From positions 31,422,527-31,486,526 of the forward strand of contig NC_030384.2 in assembly GCF_001625215.2 (NCBI RefSeq): a stretch of DNA of 64,000 nucleotides. The letters run 5' to 3'. Within the stretch, counting starts at the first letter, position 1. Every line of letters starts with the position of its first letter. A model generated the notes under the pieces. The model saw only the letters and a list, made by a program, of their open reading frames with translations. It made no database searches and had not been told where the DNA came from. Both the position numbers and the translations under genes were made by a program. The stretch comes from Daucus carota subsp. sativus. Taxonomy: Eukaryota; Streptophyta; Magnoliopsida; Apiales; Apiaceae. Positions 1 through 10,512 of this stretch are shown here, piece after piece.

Positions 1-3000
1 AGACAACATAATCTTTATTCAGTCTCATATTTATGTTCTAGAGTGGTGAGTTTCTTTAAAGAAATTTTCATATCAATTGATTTCAACAATTGGTATCCAC
101 TACTCTATATCATAAAATTTCTTAGAATATTTTGCATCTATACATGTAGCGTCATAGGACGATACATTGATTATCTTGTATTTGTGTACTTGGTGATCTT
201 TGTCACTTGTAGCGTCTGTTTTGACGATGTGCTAGTATGAGGCCTTTTCACTAATTATTGTGGTGAGTGCTTTATACACTGTAGCGCATAAATTTTCTTT
301 TTCCCTTTTTAAATTGTAGTGAGAAACAGGAGTCTGTGTCTTTTTCAAAGACAAGTTCATTTAAACCTTTTATGCATAGATTCAGACTCTCGTACTCAAA
401 CAAGTTTTTAATGGAAAACTTTGATTCTTTCATCGGTTGTGATTGTCATTCTTTATGAAAATCAATTTACAGTCACAACTGATTCATTTTTCCTCAAAAG
501 ATTAAATGCAATTGCTTTCATTCAAAATCATAGATTTTCTAAAATGCATTTATATCTCTTTCTGTTCTTTGGAACTTAATCAGCCTCTTGGCTTTCCTAG
601 ATAGTCATAAGGTTGAAAAACCAACAATCTTTATCCCAGACTACAAAACCAAATTCAGAACACATCCCAACTTTCCCCATGGAGTAATAAGGAACTTATT
701 AGACTAGAGGTCAATGAGGGAGAAACTGTACTTGTTGCAGCAAATAAGGATGTGAGGGATAGTGTACCCACAGCTCTACCTCTCAAGAAGAGAAGGTGTT
801 TTCAAACCTGAGGTAACTGTTGCTCATCTGTATTCTCTCAAAAGAATATAGAGCTGAAAAGGCAATAAAACAGTCTCTGGAATCATTCTCTCAACAGGAT
901 GAGTCCATTGAAATTCGCTCGTCAGCCAGAGCATCTTGTATTGAGTCAAGCACATTATCAGTAATCACTCTGATAAAGAGCCTACACAGAAAATCTTTTG
1001 GACACAATACAAGAGAGTGCACAGTAAGGTTAAAGGTTTTGTTCTAGAAGCAACTTCTTCATTTACCATTTCACGGTAGATAAGATGGTTGATGCCTTTA
1101 CAGGTGTATGGAGGAAACGAGGATCTCAATTGCCAAATCTTCAGGATTCTCGTCTCCCTCCCCAGATAAGAACAGATCTGGATCCAATCGGAATGGATTT
1201 CCTATTTATAGGAGATCGGCAACTCTCTGACTATGAGTCAATTTATTGATGAGTCAGTTGAGGATCGGGGATTTACGAAACCCCATTGCACCGCCAGTGA
1301 CCTCTCTTGAAGGGGCTATGGTGATTTTCTCATGCAGGTACAGAAGACCATACTTTGAGTGCTGAGAGAAACACTGTGAGCCAAACACTGAGAGTTAAAC
1401 ACTTGGTGAGATTCTGAGAAGGACCAGTGAGATATCAGAATGAGAAATATGTGAGCATGAGTGAGTGCAAACACATAGGATATTGAGAAGAGTGAAACAC
1501 TTGTGAGGTACATATAATAATAATTGGTATTGAAAGCTCACAAGTTGTTGAAAGAATTGACGGAAGCAACTACGGTTCATTCCATTTCACGTTGTGAACC
1601 TATGGTTGATGATTCTCTTGAATCAAGTGTCTTCACAGACATTGAGGAGGACTTAGGCCTTTGCCATAATTAAGCCTTTGTCTAACCTCCCAGAGCAAAC
1701 AACTCTGGATCCTTAATTGGATAAGCCACTTAGTGGTTGGCAACTTGTGGACCATGATTCGGATTTATCTGATGCGTCTACAGGGACTGGGAATTACGAA
1801 CTCCCATTGCACCACCGGTGACCCCCTTTAAGGGTGGCTAAGGTGATTTTATTGCAGGTACTCAGCATTTTGGAAGCTTAGTATTTGTGTGGAGGGATAC
1901 ACTTACAGAACTCGTGAGTGACACCCTTACCCAGAAACCGAGAGAAAATTGAGTGTCGAGTGATACACCTGCAGAACATTTAGTGAGATAACCACTGATT
2001 ACCAAATTTATACCTAAAGGCAAAGTGGATACTTTCACTGAAATGTTCGACTGACTGCCGTTGGAGCCATGTTGAAGATGTTATCGAAACCTTACCAGGG
2101 ATCTAACAATTGGTATTGCGACCTAACAATATCGGGAAGCTTTAGCATTTGGTAACACCAAAGGGACACGATTGTCAGATTTTACTCATTACTTTTCCGT
2201 TTGGAACCTATTCTTTCAGCATAGGGACCAACCCAATCAAAGTAAACCCTTCTTCTGAACTCTTTCTTCGACCCCAGCTTTAGCGTTGTGTAGTTCTCTA
2301 TGGGGAGATTATCTTTTGGTACAGGAAGTATTGTACACATTCCTTGACCATATTTGATACCACATATCCTCGGAGGATTCCACAACTAAGGGGGAGAATA
2401 TATTTAGGGGGAGAATATATGAAAGGGGGAAGAAAAAGTAAGTTAGCTTTCTTCTGTTGTCTACAACTAAGGGGGAGTAAACTACTCTTTAGCTGTGTAA
2501 TACGGAGGAGGAGATTCATCTTTCAACTAAGGAGGAGGATTCATCTTTCATCTAAGGGGAGATAGCTACTTATCACCAAGGGGTACTTGATCAAGGTAAT
2601 GGGAGGAGAAGTAATAAAAACTCATGTACACCTCACCACTGTATTGCATTCTTATTCAGGTGGTACGTGGTATGATTCCTAGGAAGTAGTGGTATTAGTT
2701 CACCACTATCTCTAACAGAGGGAGAAGCATAAGCAAAGACTTGTTTCTTTACTTTTGAGGGATCACGGTGATACATTTATTCTTCAGTAAGTGGTAGACA
2801 GGAACTTATTCATCACCACTGAAGAATTTAAAGAAGCTGCTGATTGTTCTTTGCATAATGGAATGTTTTGAATTCTCTTCAAGACAAACTATGAGGATGA
2901 TCTGGCAGGTAAGCAAGAACCAGAGAAATAAAGGTGATATGCACATTTGTTATTTCTATTCATGAAATCTGGAAATGTATTATATGATCCAGAAACTTTG

Positions 3001-3101
3001 TAGCATTATTTACTAGTCCAGGATTTTACTTTTTCTAGTGTTAGTTGAGTTATCCTCCAGAGGATTTGCTTGTTATGATTAACAAACAAATAGGGGGAGA
3101 T
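1..3101 (+). mobile_element. 3' internal region of a Sirevirus-like Ty1/copia retrotransposon (partial, decayed)
   Basis: No long reading frame survives here and I recognise no gag, integrase or reverse transcriptase. The assignment comes from context: the stretch ends in a purine tract (about 3090-3100) directly before an LTR-like sequence starting TGTAAG, and it carries repeated AAGGGGGAGA-type tracts from 2387 on. Multiple polypurine tracts before the 3' LTR are a known Sirevirus trait. Part of the region is a diverged duplication: about 1120-1350 and 1680-1870 share a passage reading CCATTGCACC, then GTGACC, then GGTGATTTT, then GCAGGTAC. The left end lies outside the window. The region could instead be noncoding DNA of another large LTR element. 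Confidence 0.5.
2387..3100 (+). repeat. cluster of repeated polypurine tracts ahead of the 3' LTR
   Basis: Purine runs of the form CTAAGGGGGAGA recur near 2387, 2403, 2420, 2467, 2525 and 2552, with the last one at about 3090-3100 directly abutting the LTR. In copia elements the tract next to the 3' LTR primes plus-strand DNA synthesis. Tandem extra copies are described for Sireviruses. Only the last copy is placed to act as the true primer. Confidence 0.5.
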
Positions 3102-3800
3102 TGTAAGTCTAAATGTAAAGACAACCCTATCTGTTACATAGGGATGATAACTCAACAATAGAACAGGACAAGTAAATAACACTACGCCTGCACCGGAATC
3201 GGAAGATACGAAGACAAAGGTTGAAGAAGCCATCTACAGTCTTGAAGGAATAAGTTCACTGGAAGAAGTTCATTAATATGTTCATGCCTCGGTGAAGAAT
3301 AAGGATTGAAGTATTCAAGATTGTGGAAGCAATGAAGATGTTGTCCAAGTACTCGAAAGATTTCAGTGCAACCCCTGAAGCAAGATATTTCTATATATCT
3401 TGGTTGGTTATTTATAATCAACAAACTGAAGCATAAACTAACCCGGAATGACTGATCAAGTTTATTATCAAGCAAAGGATTCAAAGAATTATTTCAGTTC
3501 GAGTCGTTCGTGAACCAGACCAGTGCACAGGACGTCAGGACGTACGAAAGTATTCAGTGAATTCGACCAACGAATTAATTGATCAAGTCAATCGAGCTGC
3601 TCCAGGATATATTGCCAAAAGGATCTTATTAATTAGATATATATATATATATATTAATTGTGAATTATTTGAATTTAAATAATTCAAGTAATTAAGTTAA
3701 CACAATTATTTATATATATATGTATATTTAATTAGTATACAAAACAAGAAGCAAGATCAAAACATGGAATTTGTCTAAGGCATTTCACAGGAGCACCCAG

Positions 3801-4215
3801 CGCAAGGTTTGACCAAGAGTCAAAGCGCAAACTTTGACTCAGGTCAACCCCAGCAAAACTCCTTGGTTTTAATTCTAAGTACCACACACTGCATATGATG
3901 TACAAGCGCAACTTGGGGCGCAAACTTTGACTGGTCAAAGTTTGCGACTCCAAGTCACAATGACACAGAAAATTCACTTAGAATTTCTTCTAAGTCACAT
4001 GTACTGATGTCACAATGGTAAGGCGCAATGTTTGACCAAGAAGGGCGCAAACTTTGACTCCTGCACTCTACTACTTCCTGGCGCAACCATTGACCATGTA
4101 AGGCGCCATGTTTGACCTCTCAAGTTAGCACAACTTAGAATTTATTCTAAGTATTACAAATCATATACTATGATGAAGTCAAAGCGCAAGGTTTGACTAC
4201 CACTGGTCAGTGGCG
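3801..4215 (+). promoter_or_regulatory. dense W-box-like cluster in the LTR U3
   Basis: Twelve TTGAC[C/T] cores fall in about 400 bp. Forward copies start near 3808, 3833, 3926, 4031, 4053, 4090, 4111 and 4192; inverted copies are near 3819, 3842, 3933 and 4178. Most forward copies sit in a recurring unit close to GCGCAANNTTTGACC. TTGAC[C/T] is the known binding core of WRKY transcription factors. That the LTR responds to WRKY factors is inference. Confidence 0.55.
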
Positions 4216-4327
4216 CAACTTTGGTATGCACTTGGAGTTAGTTTTATTTTTATAAAACGAATCCGTCCAGGACGAACTCAAGTCGTCCAGGACGAACTCG
4301 TTAACCATGGTTAGATTTTGTAAAGCC

Positions 4328-4335
4328 TATAAATA
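4328..4335 (+). promoter_or_regulatory. TATA box of the Sirevirus-like LTR
   Basis: TATAAATA lies about 110 bp downstream of the last W-box-like motif. It would place the R region start near 4355-4365. Just upstream (about 4263-4300) GTCCAGGACGAACTC occurs twice in tandem. Confidence 0.6.
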
Positions 4336-4661
4336 GAGCCTTGTAGTTTCATTTGAAACTAACTACACACTTTGTAAAGTGCACACACTACACACATACG
4401 AGAGCTTAGATAGAAGATCTGTTTTGATAGGCGTTTGTGTGTAGAGTGTATTGTAGTCTCTGCAGCCAACCTTCGGGTTTGGATTTATAGCACCTTCGAG
4501 GTATTTATCAATATACAGATATACCTTGGAAAATATTGTGTGTTGGTTTAATATTTTCATATCCTCAGAAACCGACCCAATAAATATCCGGAACACGAAA
4601 CCCATTACAGAACTGCAATTTGTTTATCCGCAAGATTCGAAAGAATTTTAAATTGTAGTGA

Positions 4662-4692
4662 GTATCGTATTCAACCCCCCCTTCTACGATAC
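4662..4692 (+). repeat. stem-loop near the 3' end of the LTR
   Basis: GTATCGTA (4662-4669) and TACGATAC (4685-4692) form a perfect 8-bp stem around a 15-base loop containing seven Cs. It lies 13 bases before the LTR end, in what would be U5 of the RNA. Its function is unknown. Confidence 0.6.
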
Positions 4693-4705
4693 TTTGGACC
4701 TAACA

Positions 4706-5325
4706 TCTATGAAACAAAAATCAATTTTTATTGAGGATGTTTATTAATTGAAAGTTAAGAATAAGAAAAGAGGTGTCGTGTACATGGAGAAGGGTCTGCT
4801 AGGAATTGAGAGCGGGAGAGAGTTGAGATGGGAAGAAAAGGGATAAGAGATGGAGGTAGAGCTGAAAATGGGTAAAAGCATAGAAGAGGTGGACAAGGAG
4901 ATGGTGCAGTTAGAGTTAGAAGGAGATGGGCGGCTGACTCTCATGAGAGATCTCACGAATGACTTCTTAACAAAGAAATCGTCGAGAACTTTTCCTACTA
5001 ACTCTACTTAAATTTGTAGTTTAAATAGTTGAAATGAGAATTGTAGAAATAATGTAATTATAGATATTTTTTATCACTCCAAATTTAATATACGAATTTC
5101 ATTTCATTTTCCATCCATTCTATTTTATCCAAGTCTGAAATCATGTAGTGAAGCACGTCCGTGAACGAGAATGACCTGCCACGTGTGTGCATTTCTTGAC
5201 TACGACAGTCATTTTATCGAATCTTGAGTCTGAGTCTAGTACAAATTATATGAAAGCTCCTCAAGAATCAAGAGTATTGAAATATTGACGAGTAATGCTG
5301 GTTAATGCTTATTCCAACATAAATT
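4706..5325. other. intergenic, no recognised gene
   Basis: On the plus strand a short frame of 47 codons runs from 4868 to 5011. It is rich in Glu, Asp and Lys in its first half and has no family resemblance I can name. The remainder is AT-rich, with no motif I can support. Confidence 0.3.
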
Positions 5326-5782
5326 GTTGTTACATCCCGCTAGAAATAGAAACTCGACCACAGTATAATCAAAATCTCAATCTAATTAATATTGGCTAGT
5401 TGGTCTCGATACCCTTAAGCAAAAGATAACATGTGCATGTCCGGGCACTCTCAATCTGACGCAGTGTGTGACACTAGCTTACAAAACACAACACAAATAG
5501 GCAATCTGATGTACAAATGTGAAACACAATTTAGTTGTAACAGAATAAGAATGTTGTAACATCTTAAGACTCTTATTGTCATCAGATCTAAGTATAAGTT
5601 TCCTAATACTCAGAGATCCAAGTCTCTGTCTTGTGCAGTTCCTTAGAATCTGATCATGTAAGAAACTGAAGAGTGTCCTTACCTCTTTATCCACATCTCA
5701 TCTTGCTGTCTTCTGATTAATTATATGGCCACACCAAGATGGACAAACCCCAGAATATTTGCTCATCTTTACTAATATATCC

Positions 5783-5790
5783 TATATATA
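5783..5790 (+). promoter_or_regulatory. TATA box of the first PR-10 gene
   Basis: TATATATA lies 114 bp before the ATG. The three other PR-10 copies that keep a promoter have TATAAATA at 109-111 bp, so promoter geometry is conserved across the array. Confidence 0.6.
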
Positions 5791-5896
5791 TGGATACAAA
5801 AAAATCCTTTCACCATATCCCTAAATCAAACTTAAAAGGCTCTTTACTTTTAATCACCTCTTCTTTGTTTCCGGTACTACATTTTATAAGAAAGAG

Positions 5897-6499
5897 ATGG
5901 GTTTTGCAAGCTACACTGATGAGTACACATCCCCCATTGCTCCATCAAGGATCTTCAAGGCCTCCATCGTCGACTCTCACAACTTAATTCCTAAACTCTT
6001 GCCACAAGGTATCAAGGGTATCGACCTCATTCAAGGCAACGGAGGAGCTGGAAGCATCAAGCAGGTCAACTTCATTGACGGTTAGCTATAACTTTTTCCT
6101 ATTCATACATTCTAGCTAATTCGTATGATCACGTATACACATATATCTGCATTGGTATATACTAATTGGCTGAAATGATGTAACATTGTAACTCATGCAG
6201 GCCGCAATTTTAATAGTGTGAAGTACCACGTTGACGAGCTCAGTGAAGATAACTACACCTATAATTACACGTTGCTAGAAGGCGATGCCTTGGTAGAAAA
6301 CCTAGAAAAAATTACTTACGAGGTTAAGTTTGAGGCTTCTCCAAGTGGTGGGACTATCTCCAAGGTGACGAGCAAGTATTACACTAAAGGTGATTTCATG
6401 CTTAAGGAAGAGGACATCAAGGCGGGCAAGGATAAGGTTCTGCTGATGTACAAAGTCGTCGAAGCCTACCTCCTTCAAAACCCCGACGCCTATGTGTAG
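5897..6499 (+). CDS. PR-10 / Bet v 1-like protein (copy A)
   Basis: Two exons, 5897-6080 and 6201-6499, joined across a 120-bp GT-AG intron. The intron splits codon 62, the classic position in Bet v 1/PR-10 genes. The product is 160 residues, normal for the family. It has the glycine-rich loop GNGGAGS (47-53), the family motif region KYYTKGD (120-126) and the typical DAYV C-terminus. PR-10 proteins are small cytosolic proteins with a large hydrophobic cavity that binds ligands such as flavonoids and cytokinins; many are induced by pathogens or stress and some are food or pollen allergens. The exact ligand cannot be read from the sequence. It is the first unit of a tandem array and appears intact. 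It differs from copy B at about a dozen residues, mostly in exon 1. Confidence 0.93.
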
Positions 6500-7895
6500 A
6501 GGCTTTGTTTCCTTTTAAGCTTTTCCGTGCTCTCCAAAAGGTCTTTTATCTATATATGTAACCTGTCATGCTGTTTCAGTCTGGTCTGTACCAATTAATT
6601 ATGGAATAAGGAGAGATTGGTTTTTGACACTGAGTCTTAACAATATCCAGTCATCTGTTTTAAGTTCTGTATTTTCATGTAAAAAAAATAAGGAAGCTTC
6701 TTTTTAAACTAATATCACTTTCATATGACCTAATGATATTTGATCGAACAGAATACAAGCAAGAAACCAACTATGTAACATCTTTTTTCCAAAAGTTCAG
6801 CACCTCCAAAAAAAGGAGGGGCCATTAAGACAACAAAAAATCATCCAAGAGAATTTAGTAAAATAAGACAAATGCTGAAGAATTCATGACTATGTGAATT
6901 AATTCAGTGCACTAATAAAACCAGTCATACAACTTTGCTAACTTAGCAATAAGGCCTGCTAATAATATTTCTGTATAAGTGGTTTAAAATATTTTGCGGC
7001 CCTTATAGATTGAAGGTCCTTTGCGGTTGGACTCCTTGCACACCCAGATCACAAGTAGTTCTCAACATGAGAAGTTGCTCGTAATTTCTACGTTGAATTC
7101 TGCAATCCAAAACTACATTCCTTTCTTCAAATAAGAAGTGCATTCGAGCCTTTAGTCAAAACTGGTGGGGGGGTTTATTACAGATTAATAATACTTCAGT
7201 CAAGTTCAGCATACTTTTGGTTCAAACTAGCAAGTTTCAGAGTAATTTAATCTCAGGTCAAATGGAACGTTTAATGAATCTTTTCCGATCTGAATGCTAA
7301 TGCTACCTCTATGTCAATTTGAGCACTGAGAAATCAACTAGCTACCACCAGCAGAAGTGCTAACAACCAGAAAGATATTACAGCAAATTTATTAATTGCA
7401 AGAAATTAGCATTTGTCCAGCTTCTTCTACATTTTTAAGCAAATCATATATGTAACCTATCAATTCTGATACTGGTAATTTTCAATTGGATGTATTAAGA
7501 TTAAAAAAAAACAAAATTACCAGCTACCAAGAAAGACAAGAAATCAGACAATTGTGTTGTAAAAATTAGATTATAGATGCAACAAAGAGTTCTCGGGCAA
7601 CAGAATAATTATGTTGTCACTACTTAAATCCAAGTGAAAGTATCGAATGAGTATGTTGGATATGAGGACTCTGTTTAGCATTATATTTCTCAAATTCTTT
7701 GTATGCTTATTCTTGAAGATCCAAAGTTTTGTCTTGTGCACTTCATTAGAATTATATTCCCCTTCTAGTCTTGCTCAGTCACCATGATCATACATATGAC
7801 ATTGGACAAACACCAGAATCTTGTTCTCATTTTTATTGGTAACATATCATGGTATTGCATAATAAACAACACTGCAAACTGATCTCTGCTCATCC
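6500..7895. other. intergenic spacer of the PR-10 array
   Basis: No gene is seen. The spacer from about 6950 resembles those at about 8860-9980, 13190-13837 and 17870-18750. The shared landmarks are a segment around GAATCTGCAATCC and a promoter-proximal TTGTGCACTTC segment. The array therefore arose by duplication of units of roughly 2 kb rather than of coding sequence alone. Confidence 0.55.
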
Positions 7896-7903
7896 TATAA
7901 ATA
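7896..7903 (+). promoter_or_regulatory. TATA box of PR-10 copy B
   Basis: TATAAATA in the context CATCCTATAAATATCAT, 110 bp before the ATG. The same context precedes copies C and D. Confidence 0.65.
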
Positions 7904-8005
7904 TCATTCTTTCATCATATCTCTTATCAACCTCAAAAGCTCTTCACTTGTTTAACTAATCACTTCTCCTTTACTTTCAGTTTTCATCAACACGTCTTAT
8001 AAAAC

Positions 8006-8606
8006 ATGGGTTTCGCAAGTTACACTGACGAGTACACTTCCCCTATCGCTGCATCAAGGATCTTCAAGGCCTCCATCCTCGACTCTCACAACTTGATTCC
8101 AAAACTCTTGCCACAAGGTATTCAAAGCATGAAACTGATTCAAGGTGATGGAGGAGCTGGAAGCATCAAGCAAATTAATTTTATAGACGGTCAGCTAATT
8201 TAATCTTTGCTTTATCAACACATTATTCATGCACATAGATATGTCTTCGAGTATAACATGACAAATGCTTATATACTGATTGTGCAACATCAATATTACA
8301 CATGTAGGTCGCAATTTCAATAGTGTGAAGTACCATATTGACGAGCTCAGTGAAGAAAACTACACCTATAACTATACGTTGCTAGAAGGCGATGCCTTAG
8401 TGGAAAACCTTGAGAAAATTACTTACGAGGTTAAGTTTGAGGCCTCTCCAAGTGGTGGTACCATCTCTAAGGTGACCAGCAAGTATTACACCAAAGGTGA
8501 TTTCATGCTTAAGGAAGAGGACATCAAGGCCGGCAAGGATAAAGTTATGCTGATGTACAAAGTTGTTGAAGCCTACCTCCTCCAAAACCCTGACGCCTAC
8601 GTCTAG
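8006..8606 (+). CDS. PR-10 / Bet v 1-like protein (copy B)
   Basis: Exons 8006-8189 and 8308-8606 (184 and 299 bp, as in copy A), with a 118-bp intron in the same phase-1 position. The 160-residue product has the glycine-rich loop as GDGGAGS (47-53), the KYYTKGD segment and the DAYV end. Against copy A most differences lie in exon 1, including QSMK for KGID before the loop. Exon 2 differs at only three residues, which may reflect recent duplication or gene conversion. The expected role is that of a cytosolic ligand-binding, defence-associated PR-10 protein. All landmarks are intact. Confidence 0.93.
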
Positions 8607-9980
8607 AGGCTTCGTTTCCTCTTTTAGCTGTTTCGTGCTCTCCAAAAGGTCATGCGATATATGTATGGTGTGTCATGTGTTTTACAGTTTGGTTCGTACC
8701 ATTTTGTCACGGAATAAGGAGATTTGACTCCAGTCATCTCCTGTAATTAAGTGCTTGTATTTCCATCTTATACAATAAAGAAGCTTTTTTCAATAAAAAT
8801 CACTGTCATCTTATACAAGAAGTTTACTACTACTTGTGATCTGATTTTCTAAAAGCAAGAAAGATACAAGTGTTATAAATCTTTAAGGCCTACAAAATAC
8901 AGATTAACCCCAAAGCATGATCTGAATTGGCTCCTGACATGTACAACTTCTAACTTATCAGACATATAGGATCAAGCCTGAATCTTGTCGTCATGCTCCA
9001 ATGAGACTTGATTAATCTACTTGCTGTTAGTGTTACCTACTATATTCCTAGACGCGTCATTAGTGACATATTTCATATATGAAGCACAGTCGTTAATAGT
9101 TCATAAAAAGCGGTAGATGTTTGAATTTACATGTTGATTCTGCAATCCTAAGTCACAGTCCTCTTTTCAAATAAAAGTACACTTTTCTAACCTTCAGTCC
9201 AAGTCAGTTGAGGGTTTTCTCGCAGGTTTCTGGTATCTCATCAAGGTTTGTTACTAACTAGGATGTTTAAGATTCATCTAGAATCCCACCTCTGCATGAT
9301 GTAACTTCTGATGAATTATTCTCTATCTAAATGCTACTTTCATTTTTATTTGAGCGCCACGCTACCACTACCAGAAGTACTACTAACTAGAATGATATAC
9401 AGTAATTTATCTCTAGTTATGAATATTTGCTTCTGCTTTTTTTTTTGGCTAATTGAATGTTTGCTTTTGTCTAGCTTCTTAGACATTTTCAACAATTTTT
9501 ATGTATGACCATTGATACTTGTGATTTTCATTCGGATGTCTTAAGATAAACAACAAAACTCGCCAGCCACCAAGAAAATCAGACAATTAAGTTGAAAAAA
9601 TTGGATAATAGTTGCAATGGGGATGACTCTGGTAACGAACTAATTATGGTGGATATGCAGGCTCTTTTTATCATTCTATTTCTCAATATTTCTTTGTATG
9701 CTTCCTAACTCTCAGAGATTCAAAGTTTTGTCTTGTGCACTTCTTTTATAATACATTTCCATCAAAACATCATATAAGAAAACTAAAAGTGTGTCCTTAC
9801 CACTTTAGCCCCTTCTGGTCTTGCTGTCTTTCTACTTCAATCTTTATACCTGGAAGAGTAGCTCATTCACCATGGTCACGTCAAATTGGACAAACACCAG
9901 AATATTTGTTCCCATTTCTCTTGGTAACATATTACGGCATTGCAAAATCAAAAACGCTTCAAACTGATTTCTGTTCATCC

Positions 9981-9988
9981 TATAAATA
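9981..9988 (+). promoter_or_regulatory. TATA box of PR-10 pseudogene C
   Basis: TATAAATA, 111 bp before the inherited ATG. The promoter context is preserved although the coding region is broken, so a noncoding transcript is possible. Confidence 0.5.
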
Positions 9989-10091
9989 ACATCTTTTCAT
10001 CATATCCCTTAATCAACCTCAAAAGCGCTTAACTTTTCTAATTAATCATCTTTTCTTTGTTTTCGGTTTCCACCAACACCTCTTACTGAAT

Positions 10092-10512
10092 ATGGGTGTC
10101 ACAAGCTGATGAGTGTACACTTCCCCTATTGCTGTATCAAGGATCTTCAAGGCCTCCATCCTAGACTCTCACAACTTGATTCCAAAACTCTTGCCACAAG
10201 GTATTCAAAGCATGAAACTGATCCAAGGCAATGGAGGAGCTGGAAGCATCAAGCGAGTGAACTTTATTGATGGTCAGCTAATATACTTGTACTTATCACC
10301 CCACTTGGAATACACATAGACCATTAATCTAGTTAAAGGATGAATGCTTATATACCTTTTTTCTTGTAAAAAATGATAAATGTCTGTATATTTATTGTTT
10401 AACACACTACTCATGTTGCCCGCAATTTCAACAGAGAACCTTCAAAAAAATTATTTCTGAGGTAAACCTAATGTTGGTACTATCTCTAAACCACCAACTA
10501 TTACACTAACCA
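10092..10512 (+). pseudogene. PR-10 copy C, broken
   Basis: Exon 1 homology runs from the ATG at 10092 to about 10272. After five codons (Met-Gly-Val-Thr-Ser) two TGA stops follow in frame. Compared with copy B this is a 5-base loss followed by a 2-base gain, so the original frame returns afterwards and the rest of exon 1 stays open with good PR-10 similarity. The intron is present. Exon 2 (from about 10424) is reduced to fragments: a CGCAATTTCAACA start, then pieces matching the KITYEV and GGTISK regions with large deletions. Homology ends near 10512. It cannot encode a full PR-10 fold. Confidence 0.85.

Larger units (their letters stand above)
3102..4705 (+). mobile_element. 3' LTR of the Sirevirus-like element
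   Basis: Begins TGTAAGTC just after a purine tract and ends GGACCTAACA, so the ends form the short TGT...ACA inverted repeat typical of LTRs. Inside are a TATAAATA box at 4328, a promoter-side cluster of TTGAC motifs, and a stem-loop with a C-rich loop near the 3' end (4662-4692). Length about 1.6 kb, within the range known for Sirevirus LTRs. The partner 5' LTR lies outside the window, so boundaries rest on internal signals only. Confidence 0.6.

Noticed and set aside
310-326. 17-bp match (TTTTAAATTGTAGTGAG) to the LTR at 4645-4661
   Set aside because: Too short and AT-rich to define another LTR end at 310; flanking sequence does not align.
8397-8645. 82-codon antisense frame over PR-10 exon 2
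   Set aside because: Shadow of the well-supported PR-10 coding exon.
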